Assembly (NCBI GenBank): GCA_902779355.1
Contig: CACZBF010000005.1
Span: 114,454 to 178,453 of the forward strand
From: an uncultured Lachnospiraceae bacterium
GTDB taxonomy: Bacteria > Bacillota > Clostridia > Lachnospirales > Lachnospiraceae
Direction: 5' to 3'
DNA length: 64,000 nt
Numbering within the stretch: the stretch's first letter is position 1; each line of letters opens with the position of its first letter. Shown here one piece after another: positions 25,710-35,385 of this stretch. The notes under the pieces are model-generated. The model was not told the origin of the DNA. It was given only the letters and a program-made list of their open reading frames with translations, and did no database searches. Both the position numbers and the translations under genes were made by a program.

Positions 25710-26704
25710 AAGAATATCGCATGAATCTGTCTGCAGCCATTAATGATGCATATACACCCTATGCGTATGTGATGCTGACGTCGCTTTTCGAAAGGAATCC
25801 GGAAGCGGAGGTTTATGTCTATCTTCTGCAATATGATCTTTCGGAGGAGTCAAAGGCGAATTTGGAAGGTCTGATGCAGCAGTATGGAAACCACCTGATC
25901 TTGATGCCGATCGACTTGAAAAAACTTTCGGAAAAGCTCCCGCGCACTGCAGAATGGCCGGTGGAAGTATATTTCAGGCTGTTACTCCCGGATATTCTGC
26001 CGGAGGAAGTGGATCGGATCCTTTATCTGGATGCGGATGTGATCGTGAATCACCCGATTCGTCCTTTTTATGAAACTGATTTTGCAGGGAAACTTATCAT
26101 CGGCTGTCGTGATCTCGCACTGATCAATCTGACGGTGGAACAGTGTCTGGAGAAACGATCCGAAAAGCTGAGACCGCTGTTCGAGGAACGTCGGTACATC
26201 AACTCCGGTGTATTGCTTTTTCACATGAAAGAACTCCGGAAAAAGTACCGGTTTCAGTATTATCTGGATCTGGCGGAAGAACTGAATTATCAGATTTTTT
26301 CTCCGGATCAGGATCTGATCAATTATCTGCACAGGGATGAGCTCGGACACGCAGATGAGTGGAAGTATAACTTCCTGACCTGGATCGGTGCGAACAATGG
26401 ATATGACTATGACCGCACAAAGAGGGAGGTGTCGATCCTCCACTACGCCGGGCAGGGGCCGTGGAAAGGCGGGAATCACGTACATTATACTCTGGAACGT
26501 TTTTGGTGGGAGGTGGCGCTTAAAACGCCGTATGCAAAGGAACTCACAGAGCGTTTTGCCATGGATGCGGTCACGGATCAGACGATCATCGGCTATATTG
26601 CGTCTTTGGAGCAACAGAGGACTGCTCTCCAAAACGAGAATAGTCAACTGAAAGAGGCATTGAACAAGGCAATGGGGATCATTGAGAAATACGCGGGAAA
26701 ATAA
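25706..26704 (+). CDS. GT8 family glycosyltransferase
   Basis: This is a 332-residue GT8 enzyme. NDAYTPYAYVMLTSLFERNP is the N-terminal UDP-sugar binding start and RILYLDADVIV holds the DxD metal site. A conserved YINSGVLLFHM follows, and LHYAGQGPWKGG gives the late His/Gly/Lys loop. A short C-terminal helix (about 30 residues, ALQNENSQLKEALNKAM) looks like a coiled coil. The second GT8 in the window is at 36430. Both are likely retaining UDP-glucose or UDP-galactose transferases. It overlaps the GT4 gene by 4 nt. Confidence 0.85.
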   Translation: MKEYRMNLSAAINDAYTPYAYVMLTSLFERNPEAEVYVYLLQYDLSEESKANLEGLMQQYGNHLILMPIDLKKLSEKLPRTAEWPVEVYFRLLLPDILPEEVDRILYLDADVIVNHPIRPFYETDFAGKLIIGCRDLALINLTVEQCLEKRSEKLRPLFEERRYINSGVLLFHMKELRKKYRFQYYLDLAEELNYQIFSPDQDLINYLHRDELGHADEWKYNFLTWIGANNGYDYDRTKREVSILHYAGQGPWKGGNHVHYTLERFWWEVALKTPYAKELTERFAMDAVTDQTIIGYIASLEQQRTALQNENSQLKEALNKAMGIIEKYAGK

Positions 26705-26708
26705 AGGA

Positions 26709-27818
26709 ATGAATACCATTTTATTTGGAGATAGATCGAGATGGGATCACGCGGTGCAGCTTGTGATGTCAAAACATCCGGAAGTAGTGATAATTGGCCT
26801 TTGCGATCCGTTGGATGAGGAACTTGCAACAACAAGTGATGCGGTGATCACAGTAGATGAGGTGATCCACTCATATAGAAGCGGACAGATCGATGCGGTG
26901 ATCACGGTAGATGGATCGATTCCGGAATGGAATGAATATCTGCATCAGAATGGTGTTGACAGGAATTTTGCGATCCAGACGAAATACTATCGGATGTCGG
27001 AGGAGAAACTCGAAAAGGAGGAAAGGGTGTTCTCTCCATATGGGAGTATTCCCCCGGAATTGCAACATCTGGAATTTCATCTGGCTGATCACTGCAATTT
27101 GAAATGCAAGGGTTGTACGCATTTTTCAAACCTGGTCAAAGAACCGGTATTTGCTGACATGGGACAATACAAGAAGGATATCCGCCGCTTGTCGGAACTT
27201 TTTGATAACATCAAAGAGATTCATTTGATGGGTGGTGAGCCGCTCCTGAACCCGGACGTGGAAGAATATATTCGGATTACCAGAGAGATATTTCCATATG
27301 CGGAAATTGCAATTGCAACAAACGGTTTGCTGATCATGACGATGAAGCAAAGCTTTTTCGATACGATCCTTGAAACGGATACCATGATCTCCATTTCGGA
27401 TTACACTTGCCTGGATGAAGGGAAAATACTGACATATTTGTCTCAGCATGGTATCCGTAAATGCGAATTAAGAAACGGGAAGCAGGTTTTTGCAAAGAAT
27501 CTGAATCCGGCGGCAGATGAGGATCCGGGAACAATATTTGCACAGTGCCCCAGACGGGTCTGTACCTTTCTCGGGAAAGGGAGTATAGCGGCATGCGTGC
27601 AACCTTTTGTGATCCATTATTTTAATGAGTATTTCGAGCAGAATTTCTCGGAGGGTGGTACGATTTCTCTGTATGAAGACATGGATGGACATGCCATCCT
27701 AAAAAAACTTTCGAAACCGATGGAAGCGTGTCGGTATTGTACATATGAAGAATCATTTTCCTGGAATGTTTCCGGAGATCCGGTTCCGATGAGTGATTGG
27801 TGTGTGGAGAAAGCATAA
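26709..27818 (+). CDS. Radical SAM enzyme with N-terminal nucleotide-binding-like domain
   Basis: This 369-residue protein has LADHCNLKCKGCTHFSNL, the canonical CxxxCxxC cluster, and HLMGGEPLLNPDVEEYI, the GGEP SAM motif, then ATNGLL. The C-terminal part has further cysteines, FAQCPRRVC and ACRYCTYEESF, which may bind an auxiliary iron-sulfur cluster. Residues 1-100 form a Rossmann-like part (LFGDRSRWDHAVQLVM). I chose ATG 26709 because AAAGGA lies immediately upstream. It lies between a GT8 and a GT2 gene in the same operon. It may modify a nucleotide sugar or glycan residue; no known pathway is evident. Confidence 0.75.
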   Translation: MNTILFGDRSRWDHAVQLVMSKHPEVVIIGLCDPLDEELATTSDAVITVDEVIHSYRSGQIDAVITVDGSIPEWNEYLHQNGVDRNFAIQTKYYRMSEEKLEKEERVFSPYGSIPPELQHLEFHLADHCNLKCKGCTHFSNLVKEPVFADMGQYKKDIRRLSELFDNIKEIHLMGGEPLLNPDVEEYIRITREIFPYAEIAIATNGLLIMTMKQSFFDTILETDTMISISDYTCLDEGKILTYLSQHGIRKCELRNGKQVFAKNLNPAADEDPGTIFAQCPRRVCTFLGKGSIAACVQPFVIHYFNEYFEQNFSEGGTISLYEDMDGHAILKKLSKPMEACRYCTYEESFSWNVSGDPVPMSDWCVEKA

Positions 27819-28637
27819 ATGAAAAAAGTGAGTGTGATCTTACCGACATACAACCGTGCAGGGATCCTGCAAAAATCCATAGACAGTGTGCTTTCGCAGA
27901 CATACACGGATCTTGAATTGGTGATCGTAGATGACGGCTCGACAGACAATACAAAAGAACTGGTTGCGTCATATGAGGATAGCAGGATCCGATATCTATA
28001 TACCGAGATGAACCGGGGTGCTGCTGCGGCGCGGAATTTCGGGATGGAAAATGCTGCGGAGGATACAGAGTATATTGCTTTTGAGGATTCGGATGATCTC
28101 TGGCACAAAGATAAACTGGAAAAGCAGATAAAGGAGATGGAACGTCATCCGGAATCCGGCTTTTGCTATCATAAGATCGCATATGATATGGGAGGCGGAT
28201 ATCAGGCGATCTTGCCGGATGAGCGGCTTCCTGCAGAAAAAAAACAGGGGGAGATTTATGCGCAGCTTCTCTTTGACAACTTAGTAGATTGCCCGTCCAT
28301 GCTGATCCGAAAGGATCTTCTGGGGAGGGTTGGCAGTTTTGATGAAATGTTGAAAGCTCTGGAAGATTATGATCTGGCTTTACGACTGGCAAAACAAGCC
28401 CCTGTGGCCTTTGTGAATGAAGTGCTCCTTGACTCTTCGTATTCTACTACGGGAGTGTCCGGAAGCGCAGTAAATTATCTGATGGCAAGTTGTGTTTTGC
28501 TTGGGAAATACAAAAAGGATTACCTTGAGACTGATACGTTCAATCATCGTGTGGAGATCATCATTACGGATGCAGAGCGCGCAGGGATGAAGGATCAGAT
28601 CGTGGGCTTTTTGGAGGAAGTGTTGGCGAGATCATAA
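27819..28637 (+). CDS. GT2 family glycosyltransferase
   Basis: This is a compact 272-residue GT2 enzyme with VSVILPTYNRAGILQKSID, LVIVDDGSTDNTKEL and IAFEDSDDLWHKDKLEKQ, where the DxD metal site sits. It starts right after the preceding stop. The region after LIRKDLLGRVGSFDEMLKALEDYDLALRL is the standard acceptor-binding ED motif. It resembles the catalytic half of the 17758 protein, so the two are probably related transferases with different accessory parts. It is soluble and cytoplasmic by sequence. Confidence 0.85.
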   Translation: MKKVSVILPTYNRAGILQKSIDSVLSQTYTDLELVIVDDGSTDNTKELVASYEDSRIRYLYTEMNRGAAAARNFGMENAAEDTEYIAFEDSDDLWHKDKLEKQIKEMERHPESGFCYHKIAYDMGGGYQAILPDERLPAEKKQGEIYAQLLFDNLVDCPSMLIRKDLLGRVGSFDEMLKALEDYDLALRLAKQAPVAFVNEVLLDSSYSTTGVSGSAVNYLMASCVLLGKYKKDYLETDTFNHRVEIIITDAERAGMKDQIVGFLEEVLARS

Positions 28638-28691
28638 GAAATCGTATATTTTTGGCATCAAGGACATTTGAAACAGGAACCGGAGGTTACC

Positions 28692-29867
28692 ATGCAGAAG
28701 AAGCCAATCCTGATCTATAAAGGGAGCGATATCTGCTATAACATTTTAAATAATTTCGCGGAACAGTTCGGGAATGCGCTTGAGCAGCTTGGCGAAACGG
28801 TATTCTATTATGATGTGGAAAAAGAGGGCCTTTCCGGGCTTTCGCAGTTCGTTGGACAGCAGTTTACAGCGATTGTCGGGTTTCAGACTTATGCGTTTGA
28901 CCCTTATCTGGAATCCAGGAAATGTTTCCTGCACGATCTGATCACAGGACCGAAATTCAATTTTCAGTTTGATCATCCGATCTGGATGAGGGTGCATTAC
29001 GAAAAAGTGCCGAAGGATTATTATATTCTGACACATGACAGAAATTATATCCGTTTTATTAAAAGGTATTATCAGGGGGTGAAGGATGCTTTACTCCTTC
29101 CACCGGGAGGAACGTTGCCGGAGACTGCTGCAGATGATACAAAAAAAGACAGGGATCTGATCTTTATCGGTACCTATACCGATTATCGACAGTATTTCCT
29201 TGTGATCGAAAATAGTCCGAAAGAAATGCGGTATCTTGCAAATGCATACTTATTGGAGATGAAAAAGAATCCGGATCAGACTGCGGAGGCATCTTTGGGC
29301 GCTGTGCTGAGAAAACGGGGAGTCAGCCTGACAGACCAGAAGTTTCTGGAACTATTTGACAGTCTCAAACCCATGATCTACTGCATCATGTCTTATTATC
29401 GGGAAAAAGTGATAAGAGCATTGCTGGATGCAGAAATCTCCCTGACAGTATATGGAGACAGCTGGTTGAGAAGTCCTTTTGTATCTGCTGAGAACATGAA
29501 TGTCCGTCCGGAGATCTCACCGGTCGAAAGCTTGAAAGAATTGTCACACGCAAAGGCGTCTTTGAATATCATGGCATGGCATAAGGACGGGTTTACAGAG
29601 CGGATCGCGAACAGTATGCTTTGTAAGAGCATTGTGATCACGGATAAGAGTACTTGTCTGGAGGAACAATATCGTGACGGGGAGGAACTCCTGTTATTTG
29701 ATCTTAAGGCGCTTTCGCTGCTCCCTGAGAAGATAAAGGATCTTTTGACTGATGATCGAAAAAGAGAGCAGATTGTTGAGAATGCTTTTACGAGAGCATT
29801 AAAGGAGGATACCTGGAGAAGCCGCGCTGAGCTTTTTCTGGAGTATTGCCAATCGATTGGACTTTAG
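28692..29867 (+). CDS. CgeB-like glycosyltransferase
   Basis: This 391-residue protein begins at ATG 28692, 5 nt after GGAGG; an in-frame TTG at 28668 lacks a site. The pattern is GT-B-like: FHDHPIW-type central strand (FNFQFDHPIWMRVHYEK), YILTHDRNYIRFIK, DLIFIGTYTDYRQYF and a C-terminal ASLNIMAWHKDGFTERIANS, a CgeB-like donor loop. It is the same subtype as 44274. The last 69 nt overlap the convergent GT2 gene on the minus strand. It is the last gene of the central plus-strand operon. Confidence 0.7.
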   Translation: MQKKPILIYKGSDICYNILNNFAEQFGNALEQLGETVFYYDVEKEGLSGLSQFVGQQFTAIVGFQTYAFDPYLESRKCFLHDLITGPKFNFQFDHPIWMRVHYEKVPKDYYILTHDRNYIRFIKRYYQGVKDALLLPPGGTLPETAADDTKKDRDLIFIGTYTDYRQYFLVIENSPKEMRYLANAYLLEMKKNPDQTAEASLGAVLRKRGVSLTDQKFLELFDSLKPMIYCIMSYYREKVIRALLDAEISLTVYGDSWLRSPFVSAENMNVRPEISPVESLKELSHAKASLNIMAWHKDGFTERIANSMLCKSIVITDKSTCLEEQYRDGEELLLFDLKALSLLPEKIKDLLTDDRKREQIVENAFTRALKEDTWRSRAELFLEYCQSIGL

Positions 29868-30977
29868 TTCAGCCTGCTTTCTTGCAGCATCAATACTCTC
29901 GATTGCTGCCGTAACGCAGATTTCGGTGTCGAGAGCAGATAGGAGTCGTGTAACTTCCTCAAGAATGCCGGATATAGTGTGATACCGTTCACTGTTTTTT
30001 GGTACTGTTTCCAGCTGCTTCTGGATATTATCGTATACTGTAAGTGCCTCTTTGAGATCCGGGAGTTGCCTGCGTTTTTTTTCACATTTGGTAAATAGCC
30101 TTTCTCTAAAATCTTCCTCGTCGGTGATGCCGAGATTCTCACAAATCTCCTGCCATGAGAGATTTTCATGCAGCCTTTGATAATAGTCGAATTCTCTTTC
30201 ATCCCGTTCCTGTCTGCTACACTCCATCACGCGAATGACATAACCCCACCCCTTCGGATTGCGGATGAATTTCTCAACGTCAAAGGAAAGTCCTTGCTGT
30301 TGATAATCACAAACCTCAAGAGGATCCTTGTGGTATTCGATTTTCCAGTCATCCCGCGACAACAGAGAATAGACTGCATCTTCCGCCAGAAACCGCTCTC
30401 CCTGAAACACAGGGAACGGATACTGTTTCAGGACGGTAGTGCGAAAAATCTCACAGCAATCGCCACGCATATGATAACGACCGGAACGTTCCGCTATAGT
30501 ACAGGTCAAGGTATCGTCAAAGGAAGGGAAACCTCCATAAGGGATTTGGCGTCCGTCAGTGGTGGTCTGCCATAACAGATAGGCACCCTCGGAGTTGATC
30601 TTCTGCCCGGATACGCCGAGGATCTTTTTTTGATCGGAATCTGCAGGAAGAGCGTTGATCCATTTTAGAATCAGAGATACAGCGTGATCTGTCAGATAGT
30701 CGTCACTGTCCAAAAACAGAAAGAAATCACCCGCCGCAGTTTCCAGAGCCAGATTTGTTGCAGTATGCTTTCCGCCGTTTTCTTTTTGGAAAAAACGGAT
30801 TGGAAAAGAATCTGTTTGCTCGATCCAGGGGAGAATGAGTTCTTCCGGTGAATCGGTGGATCCGTCATCCACGATCAGCCACTCAAAATCATAACGATCC
30901 TGTTTCTTCAGAGAATCATAGATTCGAGGAAGCAATTCTTTTCTGTTATATAATGCCGTAAAGATAGTGATCTTCAT
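29799..30977 (-). CDS. GT2 family glycosyltransferase with C-terminal helical extension
   Basis: This 392-residue protein has ITIFTALYNRKELLPRIYD, WLIVDDGSTDSPEEL and FFLFLDSDDYLTDHA, the metal-binding Asp motif, then LAEDAVYSLLSRDD as acceptor motif. The last 130 residues form a charged helical extension, ending in AGSPGILL-type residues, and its 3' 69 nt overlap the convergent CgeB-like gene. It is the promoter-distal gene of the minus-strand group and lies 12 nt after the FkbM gene. It probably elongates the glycan. Confidence 0.8.
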   Translation of the reverse strand: MKITIFTALYNRKELLPRIYDSLKKQDRYDFEWLIVDDGSTDSPEELILPWIEQTDSFPIRFFQKENGGKHTATNLALETAAGDFFLFLDSDDYLTDHAVSLILKWINALPADSDQKKILGVSGQKINSEGAYLLWQTTTDGRQIPYGGFPSFDDTLTCTIAERSGRYHMRGDCCEIFRTTVLKQYPFPVFQGERFLAEDAVYSLLSRDDWKIEYHKDPLEVCDYQQQGLSFDVEKFIRNPKGWGYVIRVMECSRQERDEREFDYYQRLHENLSWQEICENLGITDEEDFRERLFTKCEKKRRQLPDLKEALTVYDNIQKQLETVPKNSERYHTISGILEEVTRLLSALDTEICVTAAIESIDAARKQAELKSNRLAILQKKLSAASPGILL

Positions 30978-30989
30978 ATCATGACCCTG

Positions 30990-32120
30990 TTATTTTATAA
31001 AGAAAAGATCCTTTTGGAATATATTGTCTGCATCGGCATATTGATATAAGTCGTCAAGCGGATGAATCGAGCTTTCTGCATCGGAAAGTTCAATATATCC
31101 GGTATAGAGCGTCTTCAAATTCTCGATTATTTCAGAGAAACGGCCTTGCTTTTGTAATAAGAAGGGAGTGAATTCCATCACAAAAGGTACGGATAAGGTA
31201 TGCAGAGTGTCCATGGCACCTTTTACAAATGCTGCTTCAAATCCTTCTACATCGACCCAGAGATATTTGATCGTTTCCGGGGCAATGGCCTTTTCTTTCA
31301 AGTAGTCATCGAAAGGAATTGTGGAGACGGTAACAGATGTATCAGAGGAAGCATCATTCACAAAAGAACTACCACCGGGATTGTGCGCATTGTAATGAAA
31401 GAGAGAGTCGGCTCTTTCGTCAGATAATCCCACATTTTCGATTGTTGCGAACTCTGACAAGCCGTTTAGTGCCACATTCGTGGAGAGCATCCGGAAAGTC
31501 TCAGGCATGGGCTCAAATGCCAGAATTTCTACGGAGGGATCCAGACATTTTTTGAAATAAATACAGGTTGTTCCGATGTTTGCACCTATATCACAGAAAT
31601 ATTTCTGCTCTTTCCGGGCTGGATAATATTGAACGGATAATTCCAAAAAACGCTGCATGTCTTCTGCAGCCCAGTTTTGTCGTGTGATAAACATCTGGAT
31701 CATGATACACTGATCAGTAGATCTTCCGAGGTAGGAAATGCCGTTTTCGACAGTAACGGAAATATACTGATTAAATAGTCCCAGCTCAAAATAGTCAAGC
31801 ATTCTCTTTATGGTATTATTCATCATGTAGCAAACAGCTTTTCTATGATTCCATAAAGAGACATTATCATAACAAAAAATGACTTTTTCGAGAGGTATTT
31901 TTGATAATTCCAGAAGACGGGTGATCTGAGCAGTTGCACCATACTCGAAGATCAATAGATATTCCCATTCCGTGTTTTCCCGGAGATAGCTGAGGGGGAT
32001 CGTTTCATCTTCTCCGTTTATGCTGACAAGTTCCATAATATCCAGATTTTCTGCGTATAGATCAAGCCATCCCATCCCGGTTTTTGAATAGTCCCATACG
32101 ACCACTTGTGTGTTTCTCAT
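30990..32120 (-). CDS. FkbM family methyltransferase with N-terminal Rossmann-like part
   Basis: This is a 376-residue protein. The C-terminal 210 residues are FkbM-type: CDIGANIGTTCIYFKK (SAM-binding), LAFEPMPETFRMLS and a late YLWVDVEGFEAAFVKGA. FkbM enzymes put methyl groups on sugar or peptide oxygens. Residues 1-130 form another Rossmann-like module beginning VVVWDYSKTGMGWLD. The start overlaps the methyltransferase-like gene upstream by 4 nt. It should add a methyl to a monosaccharide of the glycan. Confidence 0.8.
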   Translation of the reverse strand: MRNTQVVVWDYSKTGMGWLDLYAENLDIMELVSINGEDETIPLSYLRENTEWEYLLIFEYGATAQITRLLELSKIPLEKVIFCYDNVSLWNHRKAVCYMMNNTIKRMLDYFELGLFNQYISVTVENGISYLGRSTDQCIMIQMFITRQNWAAEDMQRFLELSVQYYPARKEQKYFCDIGANIGTTCIYFKKCLDPSVEILAFEPMPETFRMLSTNVALNGLSEFATIENVGLSDERADSLFHYNAHNPGGSSFVNDASSDTSVTVSTIPFDDYLKEKAIAPETIKYLWVDVEGFEAAFVKGAMDTLHTLSVPFVMEFTPFLLQKQGRFSEIIENLKTLYTGYIELSDAESSIHPLDDLYQYADADNIFQKDLFFIK

Positions 32121-32593
32121 AAAGTTCCTCCTTGTGCTGTGCTGATTAATAAATATTGATCGTCATCCAAAGAAATGGTACGCGTGTTTTTCAGCAAAAA
32201 AGATCGCAGCATATCATGCTCCGCATCCCGGTCGGAAAGAAGATAGTCTGCATGATCTTTGATGTAGTTTAGGAGTGCACGATCTGTCAGCACATCCTTG
32301 GAAAGGTTTAATAGCACGGCTAGATCATAGTGTCCGGTTGTCTTTTTTAAAAGTGATTCCATAGAGAGGATTTCCTGATAGAGGCAATGATAGACAGGGG
32401 GTGTTGTTTCCGGAGTAAAGTCTATCCCGCACAAATGAACCGCCGGGTCAATGGCGGAGTCTGCCACTTGTCGACAGATAGCGCCACAGCGTTTTAAGGT
32501 CATTCCAATGTCCAACACACTTTTTGCGTGGAGTTGGCGAATCGTTTCAAAGTAAAGATAAATGTCATTTTGTTTTACGATCGGTGTGATCAT
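32117..32593 (-). CDS. Small methyltransferase-like protein, function unknown
   Basis: This 158-residue protein starts with SVLDIGMTLKRCGAICRQV in a position like motif I of SAM methyltransferases, and HYDLAVLLNLSKD like motif II, but the G-x-G-x-G signature is degenerate. It is too short to be a full enzyme by itself. It overlaps 4 nt with both neighbours in the minus-strand operon. It could be a non-catalytic partner of the FkbM enzyme, but this is a guess. Confidence 0.45.
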   Translation of the reverse strand: MITPIVKQNDIYLYFETIRQLHAKSVLDIGMTLKRCGAICRQVADSAIDPAVHLCGIDFTPETTPPVYHCLYQEILSMESLLKKTTGHYDLAVLLNLSKDVLTDRALLNYIKDHADYLLSDRDAEHDMLRSFLLKNTRTISLDDDQYLLISTAQGGTL

Positions 32594-34158
32594 GACAGAC
32601 TCCTTTTGCTCAGGAGATGCCCCCAGAAGGTATCTTCATCAAGGAGCGTTTTTTTGGGAGGATCCATCCGGTGATTTAACTTAAATACGGAAGTTTCTTT
32701 GATAAGATCCCGATATTGGGACTCGTCGTAAGGTTCTTCCAAAAGATTCTGAAGAGCGATTACTTTCGGCTGAGAGATTGGGCAGTTGTCAATCTCATTT
32801 TGAACCTCCGGAAAAGAGTCATAGGCGATCCGGATAAAATAGTCGATCATGAAATAATCTGCAGGATCCTCATTTTCTATAAAATAATAATAGAATGCAT
32901 TCAGAACAAATTGCGGTAATAACGCTCCGGGAGCGGTTTTTAGGAAATTGCCGGACCACTTTCCTTCCGTGATGTCTGTTTTCCAATGTGCTGATTCCGA
33001 GCGGATCGTATAAAAAGGCCGGGAATCCGAAAGATATTCCCGAGGAAAGTCTTTCGCAAGATAATACGTTGCATCCATCCACAGACCGCCATATCTATAT
33101 AACAGTTCCATCCGAAGTATGTCAGACAGCATCGTCAGGGAGATATGCCTGTCTTGGTAGCGCTTGTTGATCCAGTCCGGAAAAGAAACATAGTCCTGAT
33201 AATTGTCGAAAGTGATCTCGTGGATTTCTATCAGATCTGCGGGAAGATGCTGTTGCCAACTGTCCCGGCATACCTGTACAAGTGCGGGTGCATTCTGAAA
33301 GCCTTGCCACCAGCAGACCCAGATCGGGAGTTTTCCGTGAAAGTCCTTTTCGATGATCTGCGGTTCTACCAGATTCACGTGATTCCCGGATTGGTAGATC
33401 GTGAGAAGGTCATGAATCTTCAAACGGAGCAATTTCTCGACAGAATCCTTCCTTTTTGCCTGATTATAGGCATCCTCAGGATTCATGAGACGTACCTCCG
33501 CCTCATAGATCCGATAAGTGTGGTTTAAGAAGAATACCCGGATCAGGCGCTCTGAGAGATAGCCGAACAGCCTTCCCTGAAACGTGTCGTACGAAGAGAT
33601 ATCGATCCGTTTCTCTGCTTCGAAAAGGATCGGAAAAAGCCAGCTGCAATACTCGTCAAAGATCTCTTTTCTGGTGATGAGCATGTTCCATGCGGACATC
33701 AGATTGCAGTTTAGGGAAAGGTCAAAAGCCGGGAGAGATTCCGGAGACAATTCGGAAAGTATTTCACGCAGCGTCAGCAGATCTTTTTCATAATGTTCGT
33801 GCGCATAGTGATCACGTGTATTCTTGTAATGTGTGAAACTGCTGGTCGGCAGGATTGCGTCATAGTCTCCGGATAGCAGAGTTTCAATTCTTGATGCCGT
33901 GAGAAAATCTTCATCCTCTATGAAATATCGTCTGTAATGGCAGATCCCGACAATATCACATTGCACATTCTTCCAGATCCAATAGAGACCGGTCAGCTCG
34001 CAAAAACTCCTATTGCGTTCTGAGATATGATCTCCCGTATTATCGCCTTCATACCCTAGGTCTTCACTGATCGCGCGCCCTACGTGAAGAGAATGGTATA
34101 ACGGATCTTCCGGTTTTGTATATTGTTTATGTGTACAAATGTAAATTCTGGTATCCAT
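32590..34158 (-). CDS. DUF4422 plus capsular-synthesis glycosyltransferase fusion
   Basis: This 522-residue protein has a complete DUF4422 domain at residues 1-240 (GICHYRRYF present, ERNRSFCELTGLYWIWKN) followed by a Caps_synth/GT32-like domain: PIWVCWWQGFQNAPALVQV, LSDILRMELLYRYGGLWMDATY and DYFIRIAYDSFPEV. It is the full-length paralog of the gene at 23281, showing what the internally deleted copy has lost. One polypeptide would catalyse two sugar transfers. It lies 27 nt after the GT4 gene and overlaps the next gene by 4 nt. Confidence 0.8.
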   Translation of the reverse strand: MDTRIYICTHKQYTKPEDPLYHSLHVGRAISEDLGYEGDNTGDHISERNRSFCELTGLYWIWKNVQCDIVGICHYRRYFIEDEDFLTASRIETLLSGDYDAILPTSSFTHYKNTRDHYAHEHYEKDLLTLREILSELSPESLPAFDLSLNCNLMSAWNMLITRKEIFDEYCSWLFPILFEAEKRIDISSYDTFQGRLFGYLSERLIRVFFLNHTYRIYEAEVRLMNPEDAYNQAKRKDSVEKLLRLKIHDLLTIYQSGNHVNLVEPQIIEKDFHGKLPIWVCWWQGFQNAPALVQVCRDSWQQHLPADLIEIHEITFDNYQDYVSFPDWINKRYQDRHISLTMLSDILRMELLYRYGGLWMDATYYLAKDFPREYLSDSRPFYTIRSESAHWKTDITEGKWSGNFLKTAPGALLPQFVLNAFYYYFIENEDPADYFMIDYFIRIAYDSFPEVQNEIDNCPISQPKVIALQNLLEEPYDESQYRDLIKETSVFKLNHRMDPPKKTLLDEDTFWGHLLSKRSLS

Positions 34159-34185
34159 TTTTCTTCTAAATTGGTTCTTCCTCTT

Positions 34186-35310
34186 TTAGTAGATGAGTTG
34201 AAGCAGATGTTCTTTGAATTGTTCAAAAGAAAAGTTTTCCTCGTAAACCGTTCTGGCTGCTTTACACATCTTATGGTAATCCTCGGGGCGTTCCCTTCGG
34301 AGCGAAATGGCCTCCTGGATCGCCTGAGAGAGTGCACCGATGTTGTCACTGCTGAACAAGATCCCGTTTTCTTTACGTCTCAGATATTTTGCAACCCCAC
34401 ATATATCAGAGATGACACAGGGGACGAAAAGCATCATGGCTTCTGCTGCGACTGTGGGCATCGGTTCCTGCCGGGAAGGGATCAAAAGGTAATCTGCCTG
34501 CTTGATGGTGCGCAGCATTTCGTTATGGTTCATTTCCGGCAGCAGTTCCACGTTTTCTGTATGCGCCGCAAATTCTTTCAACGGCTCATAGACATCCGGT
34601 TCCACATCCGTCTGGTTGCCGCAGAAGAGGAATCGGCAGCTTTTAGTAACCTCCTCCGGAAGTGCGGCGATGGTTTTCTGCAGGAGATCCTGTCCTTTGC
34701 GTTTACAGTAGACGCCGATCGTAAGGAAGGTCACAACTTGCGGATCGGAATCCATAGTCCCCTCAGTACAGATCAGTTGATTGGAAGGGGTTGCAGCGGA
34801 CTTTTCGTCTGCAGAACGAGCGAACGTCTTCGCCATATCCGCAATCCCGAATGGCACAAGCTCTGCCTCATATCCGCATCGTCTTTTGATGATCTCCTGT
34901 ACAACAGGACTCACAGCCCATACATGGATGTGAGGCTTTAACGTGGAGAAGTCCGGAAGCCACTGTCCGTAAACATCAAAATAAACCTCCGGTTCATGGA
35001 TCCACCAGATCACCGGCATATGTGCAAGGTTTAATAGATGGATGGTCTGGAGGGGCACGATCGTGTTTACAAAAACAAGATCATAATTCCAGATAGGCTC
35101 CAGAAAACTCTTCCAGTCTTCCATGAATTCCTTGCGGATTTCGATGTCAATGCCAAGTGCTTCCACATCAGCGCGTAATTCACCATCGTCCATGGAGATC
35201 ATATGGATCTCGCAACCGGCGTTTTGTAAAATCCGCACTGCATCCATCATAACGATAGGCGCTCCTGTGCGTGTTAGTTGATGTGTGATAAACAGGATTT
35301 TCTTTTTCAT
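34186..35310 (-). CDS. GT4 family glycosyltransferase, first gene of the minus-strand operon
   Basis: This 374-residue GT4 enzyme has ILFITHQLTRTGAPIVMMDAV, VTFLTIGVYCKRKGQDLL and LIPSRQEPMPTVAAEAMM, the catalytic E residues on the second helix. It differs from the three plus-strand GT4 enzymes (TGAP rather than GGVE loop). It is promoter-proximal; the promoter overlaps that of the divergent GT-D gene. It is followed by four more genes on the same strand down to 29799. Confidence 0.85.
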   Translation of the reverse strand: MKKKILFITHQLTRTGAPIVMMDAVRILQNAGCEIHMISMDDGELRADVEALGIDIEIRKEFMEDWKSFLEPIWNYDLVFVNTIVPLQTIHLLNLAHMPVIWWIHEPEVYFDVYGQWLPDFSTLKPHIHVWAVSPVVQEIIKRRCGYEAELVPFGIADMAKTFARSADEKSAATPSNQLICTEGTMDSDPQVVTFLTIGVYCKRKGQDLLQKTIAALPEEVTKSCRFLFCGNQTDVEPDVYEPLKEFAAHTENVELLPEMNHNEMLRTIKQADYLLIPSRQEPMPTVAAEAMMLFVPCVISDICGVAKYLRRKENGILFSSDNIGALSQAIQEAISLRRERPEDYHKMCKAARTVYEENFSFEQFKEHLLQLIY

Positions 35311-35324
35311 ATGCCTGTTATCAG

Positions 35325-35374
35325 TTTACCATAGCTTCATTTCATTGTATAATTTTTTGAGAAAGGTTTTTCAA
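35325..35374. promoter_or_regulatory. Overlapping divergent sigma-A promoters
   Basis: Plus strand: TTTACC (35325-35330), 17-nt spacer, TATAAT (35348-35353), leading to the GT-D gene. Minus strand: TTGAAA (35374-35369), 17-nt spacer, TATACA (35351-35346), leading to the GT4 gene. The -10 elements share the same TATA, so polymerases at the two promoters exclude each other. See findings. Confidence 0.55.
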
Positions 35375-35385
35375 GGAATCCGGAT

